The position numbers and the translations under genes were made by a program. DNA of 64,000 nucleotides from assembly GCF_014651835.1 (NCBI RefSeq), contig NZ_BMXQ01000003.1:395654-459653 (forward strand). The letters are read 5' to 3'. Positions 35,735-44,484 of the stretch are shown in pieces (positions within the stretch are counted from its first letter, which is position 1; every line of letters starts with the position of its first letter). The DNA is from Pigmentiphaga litoralis. GTDB taxonomy: Bacteria > Pseudomonadota > Gammaproteobacteria > Burkholderiales > Burkholderiaceae_B. The notes beneath the pieces were generated by a model, which was given only the letters and a program-made list of their open reading frames with translations, did no database searches and had not been told where the DNA came from.

Positions 35735-36991
35735 ATGTCCTATCAGCACATCCACGTCCCGGCAGAAGGCCAGAAAATCACCGTCAACGCGGATCGCACG
35801 CTGACCGTGCCGGACCAGCCCATCATCGCGTACATCGAGGGCGACGGCACCGGCGTCGATATCACGCCGGTCATGATCAAGGTGGTCGATGCCGCGGTGG
35901 CCAAGGCCTACGGCGGCGCCCGCAGCATCCACTGGATGGAGATCTATGCCGGCCGCAAGGCCACCGCGCTGTACGGCGATGGCGTCTGGCTGCCCGACGA
36001 AACCGTCGACGCGCTGCGTGACGTGGCTGTCGCCATCAAGGGTCCGCTGGCCACGCCGCCTACCGGCGCCTACCGGTCGCTGAACGTGGCGCTGCGTCAG
36101 AAGCTGGACCTGTATGTGTGCCTGCGTCCGGTGCGCTACCTGCGGGGCGTGCCGTCGCCGCTTACCCGTCCGGAAAAGACCAATATGGTCATCTTCCGCG
36201 AAAACTCCGAAGACACGTATGCCGGCATCGAATACGCGGCCGACACGCCCGACGCGCAGGCGCTGATCGAATACCTGCAGTCCCGGCTGGGCGCGAGCAA
36301 CATCCGCTTTCCGGAATCGTCGGGCATCGGCATCAAGCCGGTGTCCCGCCAAGGCACGGAACGGCTGGTGCGCCGCGCGATCCAGTATGCGCTGGACCAC
36401 GACCGCCGGTCGGTCACGCTGGTGCACAAGGGCAACATCATGCGATTTACCGAAGGGGCGTTCCGCGACTGGGGCTACGCCCTGGCCAAGGCGGAATTTG
36501 GCGCCGAGGTGATCGACAGCGGGCCGTTCTGCCGCATTCGCAACCCGCGCACGGGCCGCGACCTGATCGTCAAGGACTGCCTGATGGACAGCTTTTCGCA
36601 ATTGATGGTGACCCGCCCCGTGGAATTCGACGTCATCGCGACCCTGAACCTGAACGGCGACTACCTGTCGTCCGCGCTGGCCGCGCAGGTGGGCGGGGCG
36701 AACATCGCGCCGGGCGCGAACATGAGTGATTCGGTTGCCGTGTTCGAAGCCACGCACGGCACCTCGGCCAAATACGCCGGGAAGGATTACGTCAATCCCG
36801 GCTCGGAAATCCTGTCGGCCGAAATGATGTTGCGGCACCTGGGATGGGGTGAAGCCGCCGACCTCATCATCCGGTCCATGGAACGCTGCATTCTCGACAA
36901 ACGGGTCACGTACGACTTCGCGCGCCAGATGGAAGGCGCGACGCAGGTGTCGTGCTCCGGCTTTGGGGCTTCGATGATCGAACGGATGTAA
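35735..36991 (+). CDS. icd: NADP-dependent isocitrate dehydrogenase
   Basis: Icd converts isocitrate to 2-oxoglutarate and CO2 in the TCA cycle. The 418-residue protein matches the E. coli-type enzyme in length and motifs: [17 protein letters not shown], the substrate-binding phosphorylation-site-like region around [19 protein letters not shown], and [17 protein letters not shown] with [17 protein letters not shown]. The start at 35735 gives MSYQHIHVP; an upstream in-frame ATG at 35702 is possible but adds only basic residues. Confidence 0.96.
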   Translation: MSYQHIHVPAEGQKITVNADRTLTVPDQPIIAYIEGDGTGVDITPVMIKVVDAAVAKAYGGARSIHWMEIYAGRKATALYGDGVWLPDETVDALRDVAVAIKGPLATPPTGAYRSLNVALRQKLDLYVCLRPVRYLRGVPSPLTRPEKTNMVIFRENSEDTYAGIEYAADTPDAQALIEYLQSRLGASNIRFPESSGIGIKPVSRQGTERLVRRAIQYALDHDRRSVTLVHKGNIMRFTEGAFRDWGYALAKAEFGAEVIDSGPFCRIRNPRTGRDLIVKDCLMDSFSQLMVTRPVEFDVIATLNLNGDYLSSALAAQVGGANIAPGANMSDSVAVFEATHGTSAKYAGKDYVNPGSEILSAEMMLRHLGWGEAADLIIRSMERCILDKRVTYDFARQMEGATQVSCSGFGASMIERM

Positions 36992-37027
36992 GCCCGGTTC
37001 AGGTGGGCATCGGGCATGCGTAAAAAT

Positions 37028-37043
37028 TACATGCAAGCATGTA
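37028..37043. promoter_or_regulatory. 16-bp perfect dyad of operator type
   Basis: TACATGC-AA-GCATGTA is a perfect inverted repeat, 37 bp after icd and 31 bp from the end of the small-peptide gene. It is too short and T-poor for a terminator and looks like a regulator binding site of unknown owner. Confidence 0.4.
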
Positions 37044-37073
37044 TATTCTTATGCATGCCGTCGTTGGTGCAAG

Positions 37074-37151
37074 TTAAAGAATGCCGAAGATCTTGAGCAG
37101 GATCAACAAACCAAACGGCACGCCAAGCAGCCACAGAATGATCATCTTCAT
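37074..37151 (-). CDS. 25-residue hydrophobic peptide
   Basis: A short gene that reads ATG AAG ATG ATC ... to TAA and encodes a 25-residue single membrane helix (begins MKMIILWLLGV, ends LKIFGIL). Basic residues sit near both ends. I do not recognise a named family. No strong ribosome site precedes it. Evidence that it is real: the peptide is coherent and amphipathic, and a sigma54-type promoter (TGGCATC-CATC-TTGCA) lies 39 bp upstream on the same strand. It would insert in the inner membrane. Confidence 0.55.
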   Translation of the reverse strand: MKMIILWLLGVPFGLLILLKIFGIL

Positions 37152-37189
37152 AGGGAATCTACCGATTTCGAGTGAGTGGAAGCTCATCA

Positions 37190-37205
37190 ATGCAAGATGG
37201 ATGCC
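37190..37205 (-). promoter_or_regulatory. Candidate sigma54 promoter of the 25-residue peptide gene
   Basis: On the minus strand TGGCATC-CATC-TTGCA has GG and GC ten bases apart, an exact -12 box and two mismatches in the -24 box. The predicted start of transcription, about 37180, is roughly 29 bp before the ATG. Confidence 0.55.
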
Positions 37206-37278
37206 AGACGCGCCGCAAGCAGGCATTGGTTTTGCTAAAGCATGAGACGGCCGTGGGCTGTGTCCAAGGAATCACTAC

Positions 37279-38340
37279 ATGTTTACTACGCTAGAAGCGT
37301 CGGCGCGCTCCACTGCGGGCGGCGACACGGGACCGGCATTGGCCCTGTCGCGGTCCCGGCTGGTTGACCGAGCCCCGGCGCCTCAGGTGTCGGCCCAACT
37401 GCCGGAAATGTCAGCCGACGCCATGCGCGCCGCTGAACTGCGGGCCGGGCTGCTGAAGCGATCCGCCACGATCGATCCCAAGTTCCTCTATGACACCCAG
37501 GGCTGTGTGCTGTTCAACGCGATATGCGAGCTGGACGAGTACTACCCCACGCGCACCGAGCGGGCCGTTTTCGAGATGTACCGCACGGATATCGCGTCGC
37601 ACGTGCCCAAGGCCGCTCAGTGGATCGACCTGGGCTGCGGCGATTGCGCCAAGTCGCGCACCTGGCTGGAACATGTCGACGCCAGCCGCTTCATCGGCGT
37701 GGACATCGCAGCGGAATGGATCGAGCAGTCCGTCGCGGCAGTGGGCCGCCGCTTTCCCGACATCGAATGCCTGGCACAAGGCGCTGACTTCACGCGCGGC
37801 TTCGACATGCATGCCTTGCTGGGCGATGTCGAAGCCCGGCCACCGCTGTTTTTCTACCCGGGCTCGTCGATCGGCAATTTTGCGCCGGACTCGGCCGTGA
37901 CCATGCTGGAATCCGTCCGGAGCCACCTGGGCAGCCGGGGCGGCCTCCTGGTCTGCGTCGATCTGCGCAAGGATCCCGCAATTATGAAGCGCGCTTACGC
38001 CGACGGGCTTGGCGTGACGGCAGCGTTCAACAAGAACGTGCTGCGCGTCGCCAACAAGCTGCTGGGTAGCGATTTTCGGACCGAAAACTTCTCGCACCAG
38101 GCTCGCTTTGACGAGGTCCGCGGCTGCATCGAAATGCGCCTTGTGGCCAACAGCAAGCAGTTCGTGCGCCTGGGGGGCGAGATTCGGACCTTCGAAGAGG
38201 GCGAGCCCATCGTGACCGAGCACTCGTACAAGTACACCCCCGAACAGTTCGTGACCGTACTGCAGCGCGCGGGATTCACGCGCCACAAGATGTGGACCGA
38301 CCCGCAGTCGTGGTTCGGTGTGTTCCTGGCGAGCGCATGA
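37279..38340 (+). CDS. egtD: L-histidine N-alpha-methyltransferase EgtD
   Basis: EgtD trimethylates histidine to hercynine, the first step of ergothioneine synthesis. The 353-residue protein shows the family features FLYDTQGCVLFNAICELDEYYPTRTE (residues 69-94, named by its YDTQG and YYPTRTE parts), the SAM-binding IDLGCGDCAKS, FFYPGSSIGNF, and the C-terminal SYKYTPEQFV. The ATG has an AAGGAA site. Its stop overlaps the egtB start by 4 bp. egtA, egtC and egtE are not nearby. Confidence 0.94.
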   Translation: MFTTLEASARSTAGGDTGPALALSRSRLVDRAPAPQVSAQLPEMSADAMRAAELRAGLLKRSATIDPKFLYDTQGCVLFNAICELDEYYPTRTERAVFEMYRTDIASHVPKAAQWIDLGCGDCAKSRTWLEHVDASRFIGVDIAAEWIEQSVAAVGRRFPDIECLAQGADFTRGFDMHALLGDVEARPPLFFYPGSSIGNFAPDSAVTMLESVRSHLGSRGGLLVCVDLRKDPAIMKRAYADGLGVTAAFNKNVLRVANKLLGSDFRTENFSHQARFDEVRGCIEMRLVANSKQFVRLGGEIRTFEEGEPIVTEHSYKYTPEQFVTVLQRAGFTRHKMWTDPQSWFGVFLASA

Positions 38341-39683
38341 GCGCATTGCCCCAGCCTTTGCAGACGGGCGTGCGCCAGGAACGCCTGCTTGCCCGGGCGC
38401 GTGAAGTCAGCGCAGCGACATTGCACTTGCTTGACGGGCTGAGCCCGGAAGATTGCATGCTGCAATCGATGCAGGATGCCAGTCCGCTCAAATGGCATGT
38501 GGGTCACGTCACCTGGTTCTTCGAAACCTTCCTGCTCGAGAACGGCCGCGCCGAATTCGCACCGTTCGACCCCGCCTTTCGTGAGCTGTTCAACTCCTAC
38601 TACGTAGGTGTGGGCGCCCGCCATCCGCGCGGCGAGCGAGGCATGCTGTCACGCCCGCCGCTGGAGCGCGTGCTGGCCTACCAGTATTCGGTGCATCATC
38701 AGCTGTTCGAATGGATGGCGTCGACGCCGTTGTCGGACGACGCCCTCGACTTGATCGAACTCGGCATCCATCATCAGCAGCAGCATCAGGAACTGATGGT
38801 GACGGACCTGAAGCATCACTTTTCCCGCAATCCTGCCTACCCGGCCTATCGGCCGGAGCAGGGCGTCGCCCGCGAGGCCGCCGCCATCGGCATCGCGTCC
38901 GCGGCCACTGTGCAACGTCCGCCTGCGTCCATCAAGGCGCCGCTCCGGTTCATCGACATGCCCGGCGGCCTGGTGGAGATCGGCAGTCAGGGCGAGGGCT
39001 TCTCGTTCGACAACGAGCGGCCCCGTCACCCCTATTGGTTGCAGCCGTACGCCCTGGCCAGCCGGCCGGTCAACAACGCCGACTATCTGGCTTTCATGCT
39101 CGATGGTGGCTATGCATCTCCTGAATGGTGGCTGTCCGAGGGGTGGGACGTGTGCCAGCGCGAAGAGTGGCAGGCGCCCTTGTATTGGGTCCGGCGAGAT
39201 GCCACGTGGCTGGCGTTTACGGCACAGGGCCTGTCGCCGATCGATGGCAATGCGCCGGTCTGCCACCTGAGCTATTTCGAGGCCGATGCGTTTGCCCGGT
39301 GGGCAGGGGCGCGCCTTCCTACCGAGCAGGAGTGGGAAGCAGCGGCGGCGCAAGTCGATCCGGCGACGGCCGCGGGGGACTTTGCCGAAGACAACCATTT
39401 CCACCCGCGTGCGTTGTCGGCCGCAGACACCGATGTTTCCACAGGCTTCCAGGGACTGTATGGTGGCGTCTGGGAATGGACCCAGAGTGCCTACCTTCCG
39501 TATCCCGGCTTCCGGATTGCCGAGGGCGCCGTCGGCGAGTACAACGGCAAGTTCATGATCAATCAGATGGTGCTGCGTGGCGGCTCGTGCGCCACGCCCC
39601 GCAGTCACATTCGCGGCACCTATCGCAATTTCTTTCCCACCAGCGCGCGTTGGCAGTTCTCCGGACTGCGGCTGGCGCGCTGA
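38337..39683 (+). CDS. egtB: Ergothioneine biosynthesis sulfoxide synthase EgtB
   Basis: EgtB is a non-haem iron enzyme that joins a thiol to hercynine with oxygen. The 448-residue protein has an N-terminal DinB-like helical domain (PLKWHVGHVTWFFETFLL) with the iron-binding cluster HHQQQHQE near residues 144-151, and a C-terminal FGE/sulfatase-modifying domain (LPTEQEWEAAA, YGGVWEWTQSAY, RGGSCATP, TYRNFFP). The ATG at 38337 overlaps the egtD stop, so the two are translationally coupled. The thiol donor (cysteine or gamma-glutamylcysteine) cannot be told from this reading. Confidence 0.94.
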   Translation: MSALPQPLQTGVRQERLLARAREVSAATLHLLDGLSPEDCMLQSMQDASPLKWHVGHVTWFFETFLLENGRAEFAPFDPAFRELFNSYYVGVGARHPRGERGMLSRPPLERVLAYQYSVHHQLFEWMASTPLSDDALDLIELGIHHQQQHQELMVTDLKHHFSRNPAYPAYRPEQGVAREAAAIGIASAATVQRPPASIKAPLRFIDMPGGLVEIGSQGEGFSFDNERPRHPYWLQPYALASRPVNNADYLAFMLDGGYASPEWWLSEGWDVCQREEWQAPLYWVRRDATWLAFTAQGLSPIDGNAPVCHLSYFEADAFARWAGARLPTEQEWEAAAAQVDPATAAGDFAEDNHFHPRALSAADTDVSTGFQGLYGGVWEWTQSAYLPYPGFRIAEGAVGEYNGKFMINQMVLRGGSCATPRSHIRGTYRNFFPTSARWQFSGLRLAR

Positions 39684-39761
39684 TTCCGGGCGACGCCGCT
39701 GGCAGGTGCGCCAGACGGGTCGTCCGATGTCCTCCTTCCCCGATTCTTGGAATGTTTACTG

Positions 39762-40205
39762 ATGTCCTTTACGCCTGCCTCTTCTGATTCCGCAACCGGC
39801 TTGCGGGTCCTGGTGGTTGACGACCATATGGACGCGGCCGAAGCGCTCGGCATCCTGCTCGAGGTGTTCGGTCACGACGTCAAGACGAGCTTCGACGGCC
39901 AGCAGGCGGTCGAGACCATCGTTGCCTGGCGACCCGATCTCGTGCTCATGGACCTGTCTTTGCCGCTCATGGACGGGTACGAAGCCGGCAGACGTATCCA
40001 GGCCCATGTCGCGGCGCATCCTGACTTTCCGCTGCCCTACATGGCTGCCTTGTCGGGCTTCAGCGGCGACGCCGAACGCGAGCGCACCGCGCAGTGCGGC
40101 TACACGCGCCACCTGGTCAAGCCGGTCGGACCGGATCAACTGAAAGCGGTGATTGCCGAGGCGGCGCGCCACCGGGATGCGCGCGGCGCGACGCCGGCAG
40201 GATGA
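39762..40205 (+). CDS. Receiver-only response regulator
   Basis: A 147-residue protein made of one receiver domain: VLVVDDHMDAAEAL with the acidic pair, phosphoacceptor aspartate in DLVLMDLSLPLMDG, and the lysine in HLVKPVGPDQL. No output domain follows, so it acts by protein contact or phosphotransfer. It lies between egtB and a small hydrophilic-protein gene, with no kinase next to it. The ATG at 39762 is preceded only by a weak TGGAA site. Confidence 0.9.
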   Translation: MSFTPASSDSATGLRVLVVDDHMDAAEALGILLEVFGHDVKTSFDGQQAVETIVAWRPDLVLMDLSLPLMDGYEAGRRIQAHVAAHPDFPLPYMAALSGFSGDAERERTAQCGYTRHLVKPVGPDQLKAVIAEAARHRDARGATPAG

Positions 40206-40207
40206 GC

Positions 40208-40223
40208 TGGTACGGAGCTTGCA
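40208..40223 (+). promoter_or_regulatory. Strong candidate sigma54 promoter of the 82-residue protein gene
   Basis: TGGTACG-GAGC-TTGCA differs from the consensus TGGCACG-N4-TTGCW at one position and has the exact GG-N10-GC spacing. Predicted start of transcription is near 40234, about 62 bp before the ATG. The leader carries a hairpin, GCTGCAGG (40244-40251) with CCTGCAGC (40258-40265). Confidence 0.7.
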
Positions 40224-40295
40224 ACCTGCTTGTCGTACCGACTGCTGCAGGCAGCAGCCTGCAGCTGAATTCCTGATCATTGCAAGGCGAATCAC

Positions 40296-40544
40296 ATGAC
40301 TGACGACAAACCCAATACCAAAGCGCAGCCCGGCAATACCGTCACGCAAGACCACAAGGGCGACGCCCGTCCCAAGCTGCCGCACGAACACGACGAATCG
40401 GATCACAGCCAGCAGAGCGATCCGCGCGGCATCATGAAGCAGGCGTATGACGATGTGCAGTCGGGCCAGGAAGACACCGACCTGCACGGCTCGCGGGGTC
40501 AGCGCCAGGACACGGTTCCGCCCAATGAGCCGACCAAGGACTGA
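40296..40544 (+). CDS. Small hydrophilic protein, function unknown
   Basis: An 82-residue, highly charged protein without a signal peptide, membrane segment or cysteine. It is rich in Asp, Gln, Lys and His (for example LPHEHDESDHSQQSDPRG) and likely disordered. I do not recognise a named domain. It lies downstream of a sigma54-type promoter with a single mismatch to consensus and of a leader hairpin. Its composition is that of a stress or desiccation-type protein (inference). Confidence 0.75.
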   Translation: MTDDKPNTKAQPGNTVTQDHKGDARPKLPHEHDESDHSQQSDPRGIMKQAYDDVQSGQEDTDLHGSRGQRQDTVPPNEPTKD

Positions 40545-40574
40545 CGTTCTTGCGGGCGTGCTGAAGCGCCCGCT

Positions 40575-42686
40575 TTATCGGGCGCGGGCGCGGCGGCCAC
40601 CCGACGTTTCGACATCCTGGCCGAGCACCGCGCCGCAGTTGGCGTCGCGTCCATAGCCGGTATCAACCAGCGGCACAAGCCCGGTCGCCATGGATACTCC
40701 CGAAATGCCCGATGCGCCTGGCAGGCCGGGCGCGACCGACCCCATGGCAACGGCCCGGTCTGCCCGGACATCGGGATAGGCGAAGGTACCCATGATCGCG
40801 ATCGGCGATCGCGCGACGGCAGGCGCCGCCTCCTTGACAGTTTCCTTGACGCCCTCGCGCGTCGTCTCCCTGACAACCTCTTTCACGACCGGCACCAGTC
40901 GCAAGTCCAGCCGTTCGTCGGCGAACGTCACCGTGCCCTGACCACCCAGACGCGCATCCGGCGTGTCGATCATCAAGGTCTGCGTGCGGGCCACCCCTTT
41001 CTGCACATCAAACGCGGCGACCGCGCAGCGCAGTACCGTCCGCTTTTCCGGCCCGATCAGATGCAACAGGGCGGGGCCGGTATCGACCACCAGACCATCA
41101 GTCACCAGGTTCGACAGATTGCCGCCGGCCAGCACCAGGCCGAACGCACCATTGGCGCTGCCCAGCATGTCGCGCAGCGTGTCGCCTGATCCGGTCAGCC
41201 GGATATCGGCGCCCATCATCCCGTCGCTGCGTTTCAGGCTGCCAGCATCGGCAAACATGCGGCCATAGCGCGCCTTCTGCAGCGTCCCGGTCACGGCGGC
41301 CTGGGCGGGCGTCGACCGCGCATCGAAGGTGACCTTGGCCGAGAACTGTCCGCCTGCGTAACCGACCGTGAAGGGTGACAGGGTCAGCTGTCCCTGATCG
41401 ATCAGCGCGCGCCCGGCAACGCTCTCGAACGACCATGTCGTGCCAGACCGCAGCACGGCCATGTCCACCTTCAGATCCGCGTCATTGGCGCGCAGCCGCG
41501 CCACGTCGAATTGCCATTCAGGCAGGACGCGGCGATCCGGTTCCGGCTTGCCACGTGGCGTGGCCGCCACCCGGGCAGATCCGCTCCGGGTGGATCCGCT
41601 CCGGTTGGCAGCGCCCGCAGGCGCCGATTTCTTGGCGGTCGTTGTCGTTCTTGCCGCCGTCGTTCTTGCCGCTGTGGTGCGCGGGCGATCGATGACAGCA
41701 GGCACCACCGGCGTCCAGCCAAACAGGGGTGCAACGTCCTGTATGTCGAACACGCGGCTGTGGACGTCGCCCGTCAGCTTGGGGCGCGCCCCACCGCGCG
41801 GGTCCCACGCCAGGTCGCCCGTCAGGTCGCTGCGCCCCAGTGACGCGGCAAACTGTGTCGCGTCCCATTTGCCTTGCGTGCGGGCCAGCCGGCCGCGGTA
41901 GGCAAACGGAGGCGTATTGGGGAACGCAATGCCAACAAAAGGCGCCAGGTTGGCCAGGGTAGGACCGGACAGGTCCACCGTGGCATCCAGACCCAGGTCC
42001 CCCAGCAGGTTCTGCATCGTGCCTTCGGCCTTGAGCCGGGTGGCGCCGACGCGCCCGTCGATACGGAAGGGGAAGGGGGTTTCGGCTTCGCGCAGCGAAA
42101 TCACCGGGCCGGTTGCGAATTTGCCCTGGTAGCGCGCTGTCCCGTAGTAGCCGTTGAATTCGGCTTGCATGGTGTGCCCCTTCGCATCGGGCTTGCGCAG
42201 CGTCGTGGTCCGGATGTCAGCCGTCAGATCGAGCTGGCGATCGTCATAATCGATCAGCGCGTTATCGAGCACCAGGGCTTCGACGTCCACGTCGTTGCGT
42301 TCACGACCTGGCAGGGTCCAGTTATTGGCGCCGTTCCTGGCGCGTGCAAGGTAGACCTCGCCTCCGCGCAGCGCCAGTTGTTCGATCAGGATCTGTTTGT
42401 GCAGCGCGCGCCACGTCGACAGATGCACTTCGGCAATGTCGAGGGCGACCATCTGCGGCTGGCGGGAATCGGGCACGTTGCCGATACGCAAGCCTTCGAA
42501 GTTGAGACGGGTGGTGAAAGGGCGCAAGGCCATGTGAAAGCCGGTCAACGTGACCGGCCTTCCCAGTTGCTCGCTGGCATAACGTTCAATCGGGTACCGC
42601 AGGAACCGCCAATCGATTGCCATCGCAATACCAACGATGACCACGGGAGCGGCGACGAGTGTCGCAACAACTTTTCTAACCGACAT
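40575..42686 (-). CDS. AsmA-family protein
   Basis: A 703-residue AsmA-like protein. It has one N-terminal membrane anchor (residues about 7-24), then the AsmA N-terminal fold (IERYASEQLGRPVTLTGFHMAL) and a C-terminal AsmA domain (ANGAFGLVLAGGNLSNLVTDGL, VQKGVARTQTLMIDTPDARLGGQGTVTF region). Family members are large inner-membrane proteins with long periplasmic parts, proposed to carry phospholipids towards the outer membrane. An Ala/Thr/Arg-rich insert lies near residue 335-375. The gene follows rpoN by 39 bp. The final codons lie in a GC hairpin (40566-40585). Confidence 0.88.
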   Translation of the reverse strand: MSVRKVVATLVAAPVVIVGIAMAIDWRFLRYPIERYASEQLGRPVTLTGFHMALRPFTTRLNFEGLRIGNVPDSRQPQMVALDIAEVHLSTWRALHKQILIEQLALRGGEVYLARARNGANNWTLPGRERNDVDVEALVLDNALIDYDDRQLDLTADIRTTTLRKPDAKGHTMQAEFNGYYGTARYQGKFATGPVISLREAETPFPFRIDGRVGATRLKAEGTMQNLLGDLGLDATVDLSGPTLANLAPFVGIAFPNTPPFAYRGRLARTQGKWDATQFAASLGRSDLTGDLAWDPRGGARPKLTGDVHSRVFDIQDVAPLFGWTPVVPAVIDRPRTTAARTTAARTTTTAKKSAPAGAANRSGSTRSGSARVAATPRGKPEPDRRVLPEWQFDVARLRANDADLKVDMAVLRSGTTWSFESVAGRALIDQGQLTLSPFTVGYAGGQFSAKVTFDARSTPAQAAVTGTLQKARYGRMFADAGSLKRSDGMMGADIRLTGSGDTLRDMLGSANGAFGLVLAGGNLSNLVTDGLVVDTGPALLHLIGPEKRTVLRCAVAAFDVQKGVARTQTLMIDTPDARLGGQGTVTFADERLDLRLVPVVKEVVRETTREGVKETVKEAAPAVARSPIAIMGTFAYPDVRADRAVAMGSVAPGLPGASGISGVSMATGLVPLVDTGYGRDANCGAVLGQDVETSGGRRARAR

Positions 42687-42725
42687 CCATTGCCGTCCGT
42701 TGCGGGGCTTCCGCGTTGATGATGC

Positions 42726-44189
42726 TCAGAGTTGTTTGCGCAACTCCGCGGGAGGCACTTTCATGAGTCCACGGTACTTGGTGACCGTGCGGCGGGCGAC
42801 CACCACTCCCTGGTCCGCAAGCATTTTAGTCAAAGATACGTCGGAAAGCGGATCTTCGCGGTTCTCGCTCGCAATCATGTCTTTTAACAACGCTCTGACC
42901 GCGGCCGCCGAGCATTTACCGCCGGTATCGGTTGCCAATTCGCGCGAGAAGAAGTGCTTGAACTCAAAGACGCCGCGGGGCGTCGCCATGTACTTGTTGC
43001 CGGTCGCACGCGAGACGGTCGACTCGTGCAGATTCAGTTCTTCGGCCACTTTGCGCAGCACGAGCGGTCGCATGGCGATTTCGCCGTAGTCGAAAAAGGT
43101 TTTCTGGTGCGCGACGATGGCTTCGGCGACCCGCTGGATCGTCGTGAAACGCTGCTCGACATTTTTCATCAGCCAGCGCGCTTCCTGCAGTTCCTGCGCC
43201 ATCGGCGCCCGGTCGCCGCAGCGGGCGCGGCGGAACAGGTTGGCATAGGCGTGGTGCAGACGGGCACGGGGCATCACGGCCGGATTGGTCGCAATCACCC
43301 AGCGGCCCTTCACCTTGCGCACGATCACATCGGGAATCACGTGGTCGGTGGTCTGGCGGGAATAGCGGGTTCCCGGCTTGGGATCCAGGCTGCGGATCAG
43401 CTTGGTCGCAGCGATCAACTCGGATTCGTCGCAGCTCAGGCGGCGCTTCATCTCCGCAGTTTCACGGCGGGCCAGCAGATCCAGATGCTGCGTCACGATC
43501 CGGCGTGCCAGCTCGCGGCCCGGCGTGTCGGCGCCCAGCGCATCGATCTGCAGCTTCAGGCATTCGCCCAGATTGCGCGCGCCAATCCCCGGGCCATCGA
43601 GCTGCTGCACCAGCGTCAGGGCGACCATCCATTCTTCTTCGCTCGGTTCCGGATCGAAATCCAGGACGTCCGACAGCTCGGAGAAGTCCTGGCGCAGGTA
43701 GCCGTCGTCATCCAGAGCTTCGATCACGATCTCGGCCAGGGCGCGATCGCGGTCGTTCAGCCGATACCCGCACAGTTCGCGGCGCAGGTGATCGCGCAGG
43801 TCCAGCGTGGCATTGGTCCACTCACCGATGTCGTGGGCTTCGTCGTCATTGCTCGACCCGCGCTCGCCGGCGTATTCCGAGCCATAGCTTCCCAGATCGG
43901 ATTCGATGGACGTGTCGTTGGTGGCAGAATAGGGGGCTTCGTCAGCCTCGGATGCGCTCGATGTGGGCACCTCGGTCAGGCTGTGGTCCTGCGACACAGG
44001 CATGCCATCCGCGTCCGTCTCGAGGGCGACTTCGTCGTCTTCCTCCAAGAAGGGATTCGAGGCCAGTGCCTGCTGTAGTTCCTGTGTGAATTCGAGCGCG
44101 GACATCTGCAGAAGCTTGACGGATTGCTGCAGCCGCGGCGTAAGCGACAACTGCTGCCGCGCACGCATATCGTAGGTGGCTTGTACCAC
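42726..44189 (-). CDS. rpoN: RNA polymerase sigma-54 factor RpoN
   Basis: Sigma54 directs RNA polymerase to -24/-12 promoters and needs AAA+ activators. The 487-residue protein starts with the activator-interacting region (LSLTPRLQQSVKLLQMSALEF), then an acidic region II, the core-binding and DNA-binding regions, and the RpoN box near the C-terminus (ARRTVTKYRG; the usual form is ARRTVAKYRE). I chose the GTG at 44189, which has GGGAG 8 bases upstream and gives MVQATYDMRAR; a longer frame runs to 44303. The usual neighbours lptB and hpf are absent. Two sigma54 activators lie within 5 kb. Confidence 0.95.
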   Translation of the reverse strand: MVQATYDMRARQQLSLTPRLQQSVKLLQMSALEFTQELQQALASNPFLEEDDEVALETDADGMPVSQDHSLTEVPTSSASEADEAPYSATNDTSIESDLGSYGSEYAGERGSSNDDEAHDIGEWTNATLDLRDHLRRELCGYRLNDRDRALAEIVIEALDDDGYLRQDFSELSDVLDFDPEPSEEEWMVALTLVQQLDGPGIGARNLGECLKLQIDALGADTPGRELARRIVTQHLDLLARRETAEMKRRLSCDESELIAATKLIRSLDPKPGTRYSRQTTDHVIPDVIVRKVKGRWVIATNPAVMPRARLHHAYANLFRRARCGDRAPMAQELQEARWLMKNVEQRFTTIQRVAEAIVAHQKTFFDYGEIAMRPLVLRKVAEELNLHESTVSRATGNKYMATPRGVFEFKHFFSRELATDTGGKCSAAAVRALLKDMIASENREDPLSDVSLTKMLADQGVVVARRTVTKYRGLMKVPPAELRKQL

Positions 44190-44484
44190 GTTGGATCTCC
44201 CAGATGAACGGTGCCCAGGCGGGCGATAACAGACTACCGTCCTCTTGTTTGCAAGCTTCGTGCCACTTTTCAGATCCGCATGAACAGGGCATCTCCAGCC
44301 CAAGTGGTCGATTTCAGCCAGGATTTTCGCCGGTAAGTTTTACGTGAAATGTAATGAGGAACGCGGCTTGCTGTCAGGTTGCGGCCGACACGCCGCACCA
44401 GCTTGCGCGGGAGGGGCCGGCCCCGGTTGGCATGAGCTTTGCTCTGCGTGCTCATCCATACCTTCCGGTTCGTCCGCCATAACA

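Noticed and set aside
37215..37240. A GG-N10-GC match (TTGG ... AAGC) before egtD as a sigma54 promoter
   Set aside because: Only the dinucleotides fit; the rest of both boxes is far from consensus.
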